Shown: in pieces, positions 42,755 to 51,112 of the stretch
Layout: every line of letters begins with the position of its first letter
Numbering within the stretch: position 1 is the first letter of the stretch
NCBI RefSeq assembly: GCF_003248455.1
Contig: NZ_QFNM01000003.1
Span: forward strand, 77,754-141,753
From: Brevundimonas sp.
GTDB lineage: Bacteria > Pseudomonadota > Alphaproteobacteria > Caulobacterales > Caulobacteraceae
Direction: 5' to 3'
DNA: 64,000 nucleotides
The notes under the pieces: model-generated
Database searches by the model: none
Told to the model about the DNA's origin: nothing
The model's input: the letters and a program-made list of their open reading frames with translations, nothing else
Program-made: the position numbers and the translations under genes

Positions 42755-44992
42755 ATGCTTCGCCAAGTCTTTTCGGCCGCCACCGTCAGCGGCGTCGCCC
42801 TGTTGAGCGCGGGCTCCGTCTTCGCCCAGACCACCGAGACGACTGCGGAACCGGCCGGCGTCGACGACATCGTCGTCACCGCCCAGCGTCGCAGCGAGAA
42901 CATCCGCGACGTGCCCTTCGCCGTGACGGCCCTGACGCCCGAGACGCTGCAGGACATCTCGGCCGGCGGCGCCGACATCCTGTCGCTGTCGGCTCGCGTG
43001 CCCAGCCTGCAGGTCGAAAGCTCCAACGGCCGCTACGCGCCGCGCTTCTATATTCGCGGCCTGGGCAATGTGGACTTCGACTTCACCGCCTCGCAGCCGG
43101 TCTCGGTGGTTCTGGACGATGTCGTGCTGGAAAGCGTCTATCTGAAGGGCTTTCCCCTGTTCGACGTGCAGCAGCTGGAAGTGCTGCGCGGACCGCAGGG
43201 CACGCTGTTCGGCCGCAACACCCCGGCTGGCGTGGTCAAGATCGACAGCGTCAAGCCGACCGACGATTTCACCGGCTTCGGTTCGCTGACCTATGGCAAC
43301 CTGGGTTCGACCCGCGCCGAGGCGGCCGTCACCCTGCCGGCGTCCGACACGCTTCAGGTGCGCGGCGCCATCCTGTGGAACCACCGCGACGACTGGGTGA
43401 ACAACGCCTACAACCCATCCTTCGCCAAGGCCGGCGATGACGATCTGGGCGGTTTCGACGATATCGCGGCCCGCGTCCATGTGGCCTGGCGGCCGACCGA
43501 TCGGCTGTCGACCCTGCTGACCCTGCAGGCCCGCGACTATGACGGGACGGGCACGATGAACCGAGCCAACGTCCTGACCAAGGGCTCCAACAAGCTGAAC
43601 GGCAACTTCGACCGCGACACCGTCTATTACGACGGCGGCCGCAACAACTTCCAGAAGCAGCAGACCACGTCGGAATCGCTGCAGGTCGCCTACGACTTCG
43701 GTCCCGCGACCCTGACCGGCATCGTCGGTTCGTATCAGGGCTGGTCGCAGGGCGACGGCGACATCGACGGCGGCGTGGCCTCGGCCCCAGCGACTGCGCC
43801 CTACAAGACGCCGTTCAACTCCGAGACCGGCACCCTGTCCAGCGACCTGTTGCAGAACACCTATGAGCTGCGCCTGGCGTCGAACGGCGACGGCCGGCTG
43901 GGCTGGCAGGTCGGGGCCTTTTATTGGGACGAGCGTATCAACCTGGTGTCCGGCACCTTCAACGGCACGGGCGCCCCGGCGCCGACGCGGGTGACGGACA
44001 TCGTGCAGAAGTCGGACTCCTGGTCGGTGTTCGGCCAGGGCAGCTACAGCCTCACGGACGCCTTCAAGGTGACGGCGGGCGTCCGCTACACCGACGACAA
44101 TCGCGACTATCACGGCCGAATCGTTCTGGGGACCGGCGCCGGCGGCACGGGGGCCGTTTCGGTCGGCGACGAACAGGTCAGCTGGGACGTGAGCGCCGTC
44201 TATGAGGTCAACGACGACATCAACCTGTTCGCGCGTGTGGCCAAGGGGTATCGCGGCCCGTCGATCCAGGGGCGCAACCTGCCGGTCCTGACCACGGCGG
44301 ACTCCGAGACCGTCATGTCCTACGAAACCGGCCTGAAGGCGCGGATGATGGACGGCCGCGCCCGGTTCAACGCCACGGCCTATGTCTATGAAGTCAGCGA
44401 CATGCAGTTCACCGCCATCGGCGGCGCCGACAACTCCAACCGCCTGATCAACGCCGACAAGGGCGAGGGTTACGGCCTGGAGCTGGACGGAGACCTCTAT
44501 CTGGGCGCGGGCTTCAGCCTGTCGGCCGGGGCCGCCTGGAACCACACCGAGATCAAGGACGGCGATCTGCTGGTGGCCATCTGCGGCGCCAACTGCACCG
44601 TCACCGACCCGATCGTCACTGTGGGCGCGACCCGTCGGGCCAATATCGACGGCAATCCCTTCCCGCAGGCGCCGGAATACACCGCCAATCTGACGGTGAA
44701 CTATGTCCGCGCGCTGGGGAACGACACCGAGCTGTTCGCCACGACCGACTGGGTGCTGCAGAAGGACTTCAACCTGTTCCTCTATGAATCGGTCGAGTTC
44801 ATGCAGGACACGGCGTTCGAAGGCGGGCTGCGCGCGGGCTGGCGCGACCTCAACCGCGGCGTCGAGGCGGCCGCCTATGTCCGCAACATCACCGACGAAG
44901 AAAACGTCATCGGCGGGATCGACTTCAACAACCTGACCGCCTTCGTCAACGAGCCGCGCACCTATGGCGTGCAACTGACGAAGCGGTTCTGA
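42755..44992 (+). CDS. TonB-dependent receptor (745 aa)
   Basis: Signal peptide to about residue 23 (GSVFAQ-T), TonB-box-like DDIVVTAQRRSENIRDVP at ~35, plug (FYIRGLGNVDFDF, VVLDDVVLES, VLRGPQGTLFGRNTPAGVVK) and a barrel ending QLTKRF. The GRNTPAGVVKI plug motif and size place it with the receptor at 18329 rather than with the 900-1000-residue group. ATG 42755 is chosen for the signal peptide. A terminator-like hairpin follows. Divergence from a metallophosphatase suggests a phosphorylated or nucleotide-type substrate, unproven. Confidence 0.9.
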   Translation: MLRQVFSAATVSGVALLSAGSVFAQTTETTAEPAGVDDIVVTAQRRSENIRDVPFAVTALTPETLQDISAGGADILSLSARVPSLQVESSNGRYAPRFYIRGLGNVDFDFTASQPVSVVLDDVVLESVYLKGFPLFDVQQLEVLRGPQGTLFGRNTPAGVVKIDSVKPTDDFTGFGSLTYGNLGSTRAEAAVTLPASDTLQVRGAILWNHRDDWVNNAYNPSFAKAGDDDLGGFDDIAARVHVAWRPTDRLSTLLTLQARDYDGTGTMNRANVLTKGSNKLNGNFDRDTVYYDGGRNNFQKQQTTSESLQVAYDFGPATLTGIVGSYQGWSQGDGDIDGGVASAPATAPYKTPFNSETGTLSSDLLQNTYELRLASNGDGRLGWQVGAFYWDERINLVSGTFNGTGAPAPTRVTDIVQKSDSWSVFGQGSYSLTDAFKVTAGVRYTDDNRDYHGRIVLGTGAGGTGAVSVGDEQVSWDVSAVYEVNDDINLFARVAKGYRGPSIQGRNLPVLTTADSETVMSYETGLKARMMDGRARFNATAYVYEVSDMQFTAIGGADNSNRLINADKGEGYGLELDGDLYLGAGFSLSAGAAWNHTEIKDGDLLVAICGANCTVTDPIVTVGATRRANIDGNPFPQAPEYTANLTVNYVRALGNDTELFATTDWVLQKDFNLFLYESVEFMQDTAFEGGLRAGWRDLNRGVEAAAYVRNITDEENVIGGIDFNNLTAFVNEPRTYGVQLTKRF

Positions 44993-44999
44993 TCGCGGC

Positions 45000-45055
45000 G
45001 GTCCGGGCGGAGCCGCAGCGGCTTCGTCCGGGCCGGGCGGCGGGAGCGTTTTTCT
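45000..45055 (+). terminator. Probable terminator after the 745-aa receptor
   Basis: GGTCCGGGCGGAGCCGC pairs with the complementary stretch ending near 45033 (few mismatches), and a run of T (TTTTTCTT) follows at 45049-45056, about 15 bases after the stem. The gap makes it atypical, but position and strength fit transcription stop before murG. Confidence 0.55.
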
Positions 45056-45068
45056 TCCGCGGCGACTT

Positions 45069-45088
45069 CTGAAATCGGCTGATTTCAG
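45069..45088. promoter_or_regulatory. 20-bp palindrome upstream of the murG homologue
   Basis: CTGAAATC and GATTTCAG flank GGCT, a perfect 8-bp inverted repeat ending 33 bases before the murG ATG. The position fits an operator over the promoter or leader, though it could also be a weak RNA stem. Confidence 0.4.
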
Positions 45089-45121
45089 ACTATTCAGGGC
45101 CGGATAATCTGGAGCCCTCGA

Positions 45122-46210
45122 ATGTCCAAGCTTTGCGTCGTCGCCGCCGGCGGCACTGGCGGCCATATGTTTCCAGCCGAGGCGCTGGCGCGCGAAATGT
45201 CGGCGCGCGGCTGGCGCGTCGTTCTGGCGACAGACCGCAGGGGCGAGCAATACGCCCATGCTTTTCCGGCCGACGAGCGGCTGGCTCTGGATGCGGCCAC
45301 CGGCGCGGGGCCGCTGGGTCTGGTCAAGGCCGGGGTCGCCATCTTCAAAGGGGTGATGCAGGCGCGCGCCGCCTTCGAGCGGTTGGGGGCGGACGTGGTG
45401 GTGGGGTTCGGCGGCTATCCGTCCGCTCCGGCCCTGGTCGCGGCCGTGACGGCGCGGCGGCCGACCGTGATCCATGAGCAGAACGCGGTCCTCGGCCGCA
45501 CCAACCGCATATTGGCCCCCTATGTGAACCAGGTCGCCTCGTCCTTTCCCACGCTGGAGCGCGCGCCGGCCAAGGTGCAGGGGCGGGCGCACGTCGTCGG
45601 TTCGCCCGTCCGCGCCGAAATCCGCGCCCTGTTCGACCGGACCTATATCGCGCCGGTCGAGGACGGCCCCATCCATGTGCTGGTGACAGGCGGCAGCCAG
45701 GGCGCCCGCATCCTGTCCGAGACCACGCCCCGGGCGCTGGCGGCCCTGCCCGAGGTCTTGCGCCGCCGTCTGAAAGTGCAGCAGCAGTCCCGGCCTGAAA
45801 CGCTGGACGCTGCGCGCCAGATCTATCTGGAGGCGGGGATAGAGGCCGAGGTCGCGCCCTTCTTCCGCGACATGGCCGAGCGGCTGTCCAAGGCCCATCT
45901 GGTGGTCGGCCGATCCGGGGCCTCGACCTGCGCCGAACTGGCGGTGGCGGCCCTGCCGTCGATCCTGGTCCCGCTGAAGATCGCCACCGACGACCACCAG
46001 CGCCTGAACGCCAAGGCCCTGACCGACGCGGGTGCGGCCGAGGTGGTGCTGGAAGACGACCTGACCGTGGAGCGCCTGTCGTCCACCCTGGCCGCCGTCC
46101 TGTCCGACCCGGCGCGCCTATCAGCCATGTCCGCCGCCGCCCGCACCGTCGCCATCCCCGATGCGGCCCGCCGCCTGGCTGACCTGACCGAGGCGACGGC
46201 GGGGCGCTGA
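45122..46210 (+). CDS. murG: MurG-family UDP-GlcNAc transferase (lipid II synthesis)
   Basis: 362 residues. N-terminal glycine loop AAGGTGGHMFPA (residues 8-19), acceptor-side FGGYPSAPALVA and HEQNAVLGRTNR, second glycine loop VTGGSQGA, and the donor-binding GRSGASTCAELAV with LKIATDDHQRLNA. MurG adds GlcNAc to lipid I on the cytoplasmic face of the membrane. In Caulobacterales murG normally lies in the mra/mur/fts cluster; here its neighbours are a TonB receptor and an antiporter. Either the cluster is split in this organism or this is a second copy. The ACA-to-AVA variation and Cys in GASTC are mild departures. Confidence 0.9.
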   Translation: MSKLCVVAAGGTGGHMFPAEALAREMSARGWRVVLATDRRGEQYAHAFPADERLALDAATGAGPLGLVKAGVAIFKGVMQARAAFERLGADVVVGFGGYPSAPALVAAVTARRPTVIHEQNAVLGRTNRILAPYVNQVASSFPTLERAPAKVQGRAHVVGSPVRAEIRALFDRTYIAPVEDGPIHVLVTGGSQGARILSETTPRALAALPEVLRRRLKVQQQSRPETLDAARQIYLEAGIEAEVAPFFRDMAERLSKAHLVVGRSGASTCAELAVAALPSILVPLKIATDDHQRLNAKALTDAGAAEVVLEDDLTVERLSSTLAAVLSDPARLSAMSAAARTVAIPDAARRLADLTEATAGR

Positions 46211-46443
46211 GTCCGGTTACTCGCCTTTTCAAGCCGGTCATCGGGTCGCAGGTCGCCTGCTGCGCGCAGCCGTCACGACGCCGAGGGCGCGCCGCGTCCA
46301 GCCTGTGAATTTCGGAGCGATCGGGCGAGGGCGTCTGGGTTTTTCCGCGTCGCGCGACACTGCGTCATCTTGTCAAATCCGCCCTCGCGCCCCAACTGCA
46401 AAGCCTGATCCAAAACCCGGTCCCACCCGCGACAGGAGCCCTG

Positions 46444-47697
46444 ATGCCCCATGCCGACAGCCTGATCCTCACTCTGGTCGGGGGGTTTGTCCTGGCCTTC
46501 GTGTTCGGGATGTTGGCGCATCGGCTCAGGCTGTCGCCCCTGGTGGGCTATCTTGTCGCGGGCATCGTGGTGGGGCCTTATACGGCCGGCTTCGTGGCCG
46601 ACACCGAACTGGCGCCGCAACTGGCCGAGATCGGGGTCATCCTGCTGATGTTCGGCGTCGGGCTGCACTTCTCGCCCAAGGACCTGATGCAGGTGCGCAA
46701 GGTCGCCATTCCCGGCGCCCTGGTGCAGATCGTCGTCGCCACCGTCCTGGGCTGGGGGCTGGGCCGGTTCGTGCTGGGCCTGGGCGATGTCGAGGCGTTG
46801 CTGATGGGGTTCGCCCTGTCCGTCGCCTCCACCGTGGTCCTGCTGCGCGCGCTGGAGGAGCGCAAACAGGTCAAGGGCGAGATCGGCCGCATCGCCGTGG
46901 GCTGGCTGATCGTCGAGGACCTGGTGATCGTCATCGCCCTGGTCATGCTACCCATGATCCTGGTCCCGGCGGGAAGCCAGGCGGACCTGGCGGCGCTGGG
47001 AGCCAATGTCGGCCTGACGCTGGTGAAGGTGGTGCTGTTCGTGGTCGGCATGCTGGTGGTGGGCGGCAAGGTCATTCCCTGGCTGTTGATCCGCATCGCC
47101 CATACCAAGTCGCGCGAACTGTTCACCCTCGGGGTGCTGGCCATCGCGCTCGGCATCGCCTGGTTGGCCTATTTCCTGTTCCACTCCTTCGCGCTGGGCG
47201 CCTTCCTGGCGGGGCTGGTGATGAACGCCTCGCCCCTGGGACACAATGCGGCCGAGCGGTCGCTGCCGCTGCGCGACGCTTTCGCCGTCCTGTTCTTCGT
47301 CTCGGTGGGGATGCTGTTCGACCCGATGATCCTCGTGCGTCAGCCTTGGGCGGTGCTGGGCGTTCTTGGCATCGTCATCGTCGGCAAGTCGGTCGCGGCC
47401 CTGGTCATCGCCAGGTCTTTCCAACTGGACCGGCCGACCGGCTTCACCGTGGCGGCGTCCCTGGCCCAGATCGGCGAGTTCTCCTTCATCCTGGCGGCGC
47501 TTGGCGTGTCCCTGGGCGCCATGAGTCGCGAGACCCACGACCTGATCCTGGCCGCCGCCCTGCTGTCGATCTCGCTCAATCCGTTCGTCTTCCTGTTCAC
47601 CGACCGGATGGGCGGACGGCCCAAGCCGCCGCCGGCGGGCGCGATCCGTCCCCCTGCGGCCGACGGGCCGATCACGGATGCGGTCGCCTCGGCCTGA
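46444..47697 (+). CDS. Kef/YbaL-type cation:proton antiporter (CPA2)
   Basis: 417 residues with about 12 membrane segments; CPA2 signatures include LSPLVGYLVAGIVVGPYT, EIGVILLMFGVGLHF, ASTVVLLRALEERKQ and a LIVEDLVIV core. Full YbaL/Kef proteins carry a C-terminal TrkA-N/RCK nucleotide-binding domain (~550-600 residues); here it is absent and the protein ends after the last helix with a short Pro-rich tail. It is followed 40 bases later by the DUF2093 gene. Likely K+ or Na+/H+ exchange. Confidence 0.88.
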   Translation: MPHADSLILTLVGGFVLAFVFGMLAHRLRLSPLVGYLVAGIVVGPYTAGFVADTELAPQLAEIGVILLMFGVGLHFSPKDLMQVRKVAIPGALVQIVVATVLGWGLGRFVLGLGDVEALLMGFALSVASTVVLLRALEERKQVKGEIGRIAVGWLIVEDLVIVIALVMLPMILVPAGSQADLAALGANVGLTLVKVVLFVVGMLVVGGKVIPWLLIRIAHTKSRELFTLGVLAIALGIAWLAYFLFHSFALGAFLAGLVMNASPLGHNAAERSLPLRDAFAVLFFVSVGMLFDPMILVRQPWAVLGVLGIVIVGKSVAALVIARSFQLDRPTGFTVAASLAQIGEFSFILAALGVSLGAMSRETHDLILAAALLSISLNPFVFLFTDRMGGRPKPPPAGAIRPPAADGPITDAVASA

Positions 47698-47737
47698 CCC
47701 TCTTTTCGCCGGGGCGCGCCAGGACTATCGTCGGGCA

Positions 47738-47938
47738 ATGGACATGACTGCTTCCGACCAGGCCGTTCTTCACTATGGCGACGGCGAGTTCGCGGTGTTG
47801 AAGCCGGGCCGCTACGTGCGCTGCGCGGTCACGGACAAGCCGATCCCGCTGGAGATCCTGCGCTACTGGAGTTCGACCCGCCAGCAGCCCTATTTCGGCC
47901 CGGCCGAGTTCATCGCAGCCCTGACGGAAGCGAAGTGA
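47738..47938 (+). CDS. DUF2093 domain protein
   Basis: The 66-residue protein has a DUF2093 core (LHYGDGEFAVLKPGRYVRC, KPIPLEILRYWS, PYFGPAEF). DUF2093 is a small cytoplasmic family of alphaproteobacteria with no assigned role. ATG 47738 is used; the frame extends upstream but without family similarity. The GTG of the M23 peptidase overlaps its stop, so the two are translationally coupled. Confidence 0.85.
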   Translation: MDMTASDQAVLHYGDGEFAVLKPGRYVRCAVTDKPIPLEILRYWSSTRQQPYFGPAEFIAALTEAK

Positions 47939-48795
47939 GGGCCACGCGCCGCGCCCTGCTGGCCGGGGCGGGGGCCGGGCTGGTCGCCGGGCGGCAGGCC
48001 TTCGCTCGAGGCGGCGACACGCTGGCCCTGGCTCTGAACGGGGCCTGGCGTCAGGGCGGCTACGCCTTTGGGCGCACCGCGCCGGGCGCCCTGATCTTCG
48101 TCGACGGCGAGGCCCTGACCACCGCCTCGGCCGCCGGCCTGTTCGTGATCGGCTTCGACCGCGACGCCGGCGCCAGCGCCCGCATCGAGGCCCGCGCCGG
48201 CGGGCGTTCGGCCCGGCGCACTCTGGACATCGCCCCCTTCGCCTTCCCCTCGACCCGCGTGGACGGATTGCCGCCCGCGACCGTCGAGCCCAGCGATCCC
48301 GCGCTGCTGGACCGAATCCAGCGCGAGCTAGCCCTGAAGACCGAGGCATTCGCCAGCCGCATCGACGCCGACGACTTTCGCGACGGCTTCATCTGGCCTC
48401 TGGACGCCTACCGCGTGTCCAGCGCGTGGGGCGCGCAGCGCATCCTGAACGGAACCCCGGCCCGTCCGCACTATGGCGTCGATCTGGCCGCGCCGCAGGG
48501 GAGCGTGATCCGCGCGCCCGCCGACGGCCGCATCGTTTTCGTGCGCCCGGACATGCATTTCGAAGGCGGCCTGACCTTGATCGACCACGGCCAGGGGCTG
48601 ATCACCGGCTATCTGCACCAGTCGCGGCTGGACGTGGAATTGGGCCGGCGAGTGCGGCGCGGCGATCCGCTGGGCCGCGTCGGCATGACCGGCCGCGCGA
48701 CAGGGCCGCACCTGTGCTGGCGCATGAAATGGCGCGACCGCAATCTGGATCCGTCGCTGATGGTAGGCGCCCAGGCGCCGAATGCGCTCGCTTGA
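47935..48795 (+). CDS. M23-family (LytM-like) peptidase
   Basis: 286 residues starting at GTG overlapping the DUF2093 stop. Tat-like leader (ATRRALLAGAGAGLVAG), a beta-rich central part, then an M23 domain (~150-280) with HYGVDLAAP (the HxxxD zinc pair) and GRATGPHLCWRM. In the usual M23 motif HxH the second His is Cys here, so the third metal ligand is altered. It either uses Cys or acts as a non-catalytic LytM activator of cell-wall amidases. Exported and probably involved in peptidoglycan turnover. Confidence 0.85.
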   Translation: MRATRRALLAGAGAGLVAGRQAFARGGDTLALALNGAWRQGGYAFGRTAPGALIFVDGEALTTASAAGLFVIGFDRDAGASARIEARAGGRSARRTLDIAPFAFPSTRVDGLPPATVEPSDPALLDRIQRELALKTEAFASRIDADDFRDGFIWPLDAYRVSSAWGAQRILNGTPARPHYGVDLAAPQGSVIRAPADGRIVFVRPDMHFEGGLTLIDHGQGLITGYLHQSRLDVELGRRVRRGDPLGRVGMTGRATGPHLCWRMKWRDRNLDPSLMVGAQAPNALA

Positions 48796-48860
48796 ACCAA
48801 GGCTCCGCTTGCGAGCCTGCGGACATGCTCCTAGCGTCCGGCTTCGATCGGTGGGGTCTG

Positions 48861-49367
48861 ATGTCTTCTCTGAAATCGCTGAACGTCCTGCTGGCGGACG
48901 ACAATCAGAACATGCGCGCCATCGCCGCCGCCGTTCTGCATTCGGCCGACATTCGCAATGTCCACGAGGCCGCCGAGGGCGCGACCGCCCTAAGCCTGCT
49001 GCGCCGCCATCCCATCGACCTGGCCATCGTGGACTTCAACATGTTCCCGCTGGACGGGGTGGAGTTCACCCGCCTGGTCCGCACCGGCCCCGACAGCCCC
49101 AACATCTATCTGCCGATCATCATGATGACCGGCCATTCCGAACGCTCCCGCGTCTATGAGGCGCGCGACGCCGGGGTGAACGAGTTCGTCGTCAAGCCGA
49201 TCACCGCCAAGGCCGTGCTGGACCGGATCAACGCCGTCATCCTGAGGCCGCGCGCCTTCATCCGTTGCGACAGTTATGTCGGCCCGTGCCGCCGCCGCCG
49301 CGATCAGCCGGAGTACGAAGGGCCGTTCCGCCGCTCGACCGACGCCGGGCGATCCAACGCCGCATAG
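48861..49367 (+). CDS. CheY-like single-domain response regulator
   Basis: 168 residues: a receiver domain with the acidic pair (LLADDNQNMR), the phospho-acceptor Asp in LAIVDFNM (~residue 59), the conserved Thr/Ser in IIMMTGHSE and Lys in VVKPITAKAV. A basic C-terminal tail (CRRRRDQPEYEGPFRR) follows instead of an output domain, as in several Caulobacter regulators. ATG 48861 gives a standard N-terminus. Its 3' end overlaps the convergent acyltransferase gene by 64 bases. The cognate kinase is not in the window. Confidence 0.85.
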   Translation: MSSLKSLNVLLADDNQNMRAIAAAVLHSADIRNVHEAAEGATALSLLRRHPIDLAIVDFNMFPLDGVEFTRLVRTGPDSPNIYLPIIMMTGHSERSRVYEARDAGVNEFVVKPITAKAVLDRINAVILRPRAFIRCDSYVGPCRRRRDQPEYEGPFRRSTDAGRSNAA

Positions 49368-50260
49368 ACCTTGTCCGGCCAGCGCCGGTGGACCCAGAAC
49401 CAGTCCACCGGATATTCGCGCACCCGATCCTCGACGAAGCGGTTTGCGGCCTGGACCCCCGCCAGGATGTCGGCCGCCTTGTCCTCGCTGCGGCCGAGGG
49501 CGATCGGCTCGTGCGCCGTCACCCGGAACCGGACGCCCGGCAACCGCACCACCGACAGCGGCAGCATGACCGTGTCGAACTTCAGCGCCAGCCTCGCCGC
49601 GCCGGGCGAGGCGTTGACCGGCTGGCCGAAAAATTGGACCTCCGGCCCCTGGTTGTATTTCTGATCCACCAGCAGGGCGATGGAATCGCCGCGCTTCATC
49701 CCCGCCATCAATTCGCGCGTGCCGTCCCCCTTGGGCGCGAACAAACGGATGCCGTAACGCTCTCGGCTCTGGCGGATCAGGGCGTCGACATACGGATTGT
49801 TGGCCGCGCGATATGTCACCTGGCACGGCACGCCCGCCGCCATGATGACCGCGGCCATGACTTCGAAATTGGCCAGATGACCCGAGATCAGCACGGCCGG
49901 CTTGCCGCTGTCGCGCAGGGCGTGCAGCCGCTCCATCCCGACCACCTCCACGCGACCCCCCTCGGGCGTCAACTGGTCCATCACGGCCAGCTCGGCGAAG
50001 GTGCGGCCCGTCTGGTCCCATTGCGCCAGGGCCAAGGCGTCGCGCTCGGCCTCGCCCATGTCGGGGAAGGCGATGCGCAGATTGCGCATCACCGTCTTCT
50101 GCGTCCCCGTCAGCGGGCCCAGGGTGCGCAGCAGCCAGCCGCCCAGCCCCGACGCCCGCTCGACGCCCAGCAGCCGCAGCAGGCCGAACAGGGCCCGGAA
50201 GCCGAAGGCCTCCAGCCGCCACACCCAATCCTGTTTCCAGCCCTTACGTTCACCAGGCAA
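49304..50260 (-). CDS. LpxL/HtrB-type lysophospholipid acyltransferase
   Basis: 318 residues. The acyltransferase motif is LISGHLANFE (catalytic His and Glu, HX4E in this family), followed by VTYRAANNPYVD and LVDQKYNQG, typical of lauroyl acyltransferases that finish lipid A. One hydrophobic N-terminal segment (FRALFGLLRLLGV) anchors it to the inner membrane. The start is TTG 50260, 11 bases inside the upstream SDR gene, so they are co-transcribed. The last codons overlap the convergent response-regulator gene. Confidence 0.9.
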   Translation of the reverse strand: MPGERKGWKQDWVWRLEAFGFRALFGLLRLLGVERASGLGGWLLRTLGPLTGTQKTVMRNLRIAFPDMGEAERDALALAQWDQTGRTFAELAVMDQLTPEGGRVEVVGMERLHALRDSGKPAVLISGHLANFEVMAAVIMAAGVPCQVTYRAANNPYVDALIRQSRERYGIRLFAPKGDGTRELMAGMKRGDSIALLVDQKYNQGPEVQFFGQPVNASPGAARLALKFDTVMLPLSVVRLPGVRFRVTAHEPIALGRSEDKAADILAGVQAANRFVEDRVREYPVDWFWVHRRWPDKVYAALDRPASVERRNGPSYSG

Positions 50261-51032
50261 TCGTCAATCCGCCGTCCACCACCAGGGTCTGCCCGGTCAC
50301 ATAGGCCGAGGCAGGGCTGCACAGATAGACCGCCGTGCCCGCGATTTCATCCGGTTGGCCGATCCTTTTCAGCGGGGCCGGCTCCGTTACGGTCTTCAGC
50401 AGTTCGGGGTTCTCCCACAGATATTTGGCGAAGTCGGTCTGGACCAGGCCCGGCGCGATGCAGTTGACCCGCACGTTCGACGGCCCCCATTCGACCGCCA
50501 GATTGCGCACCAGCTGCATGTCCGCCGCCTTGGAGATGTTGTAGGCGCCGATCAGCGCATTGCCTCTCAGGCCGCCGATGGACGAGATGACCAGGACAGC
50601 CCCGTCCTTGCGCTCCAGCATCTGCGGCGCGACCATCTGGATCAGCCAGTGATTGGAGATGACATTGTTCTGCAGGATTTTCTCGAACTGATCGTCGGCG
50701 ATCCCGGCCATCGGTCCGGCGTAGGGATTGGTCGCCGCATTGCAGACCAGGATGTCGATCCGGCCGAACGCGGCGTTCGTCTGGTCCACCAGCCGCTGCA
50801 GGTCGTCCTTGGAGGCGATGTTGGCCGGAACGGCGATGGCGCGGCCTTCGCCGTGCCTGTCGTTGATCTCGGCGGCGACCGCTTCGCAAGGCCCGGCCTT
50901 GCGCGAGGAAATAACGACCTTGGCCCCGTGTTCGGCCAGCCGTTCGGCGATGGCCTTGCCGATTCCGCGCGACGAGCCGGTGATGATGGCGACCTTGCCG
51001 GTCAGATCGAACAGTTCCATTGCGTTTCCCAT
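50250..51032 (-). CDS. Short-chain dehydrogenase/reductase
   Basis: The 260-residue classical SDR has TGSSRGIG (cofactor glycine loop, ~20), NAAT at ~95, catalytic Ser in SSIGG, Tyr and Lys in YNISK, and the C-terminal IAGTAVYLCSPAS with DGG. ATG 51032 or the internal ATG four codons later (MELFDLTGK, the usual family start) could be used. It precedes and overlaps the LpxL-type gene, so a link to fatty-acid or envelope metabolism is possible; the substrate is unknown. Confidence 0.88.
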   Translation of the reverse strand: MGNAMELFDLTGKVAIITGSSRGIGKAIAERLAEHGAKVVISSRKAGPCEAVAAEINDRHGEGRAIAVPANIASKDDLQRLVDQTNAAFGRIDILVCNAATNPYAGPMAGIADDQFEKILQNNVISNHWLIQMVAPQMLERKDGAVLVISSIGGLRGNALIGAYNISKAADMQLVRNLAVEWGPSNVRVNCIAPGLVQTDFAKYLWENPELLKTVTEPAPLKRIGQPDEIAGTAVYLCSPASAYVTGQTLVVDGGLTIAW

Positions 51033-51112
51033 GTGATTCTGCGGGGATATTTATCGCCCCGCTCTAGCCGAATGGCATTGATAGCCTGATACTCGGGCGA
51101 TTCCATCCGGGA

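Noticed and set aside
42746..45997. 1083-residue minus-strand frame spanning a receptor and murG
   Set aside because: Covers two well-supported plus-strand genes and their intergenic terminator; low-complexity translation.
46305..47747. 480-residue frame shadowing the antiporter
   Set aside because: Arg/Gly/Ala-rich, not membrane-like; the overlapping frame gives twelve clean helices.
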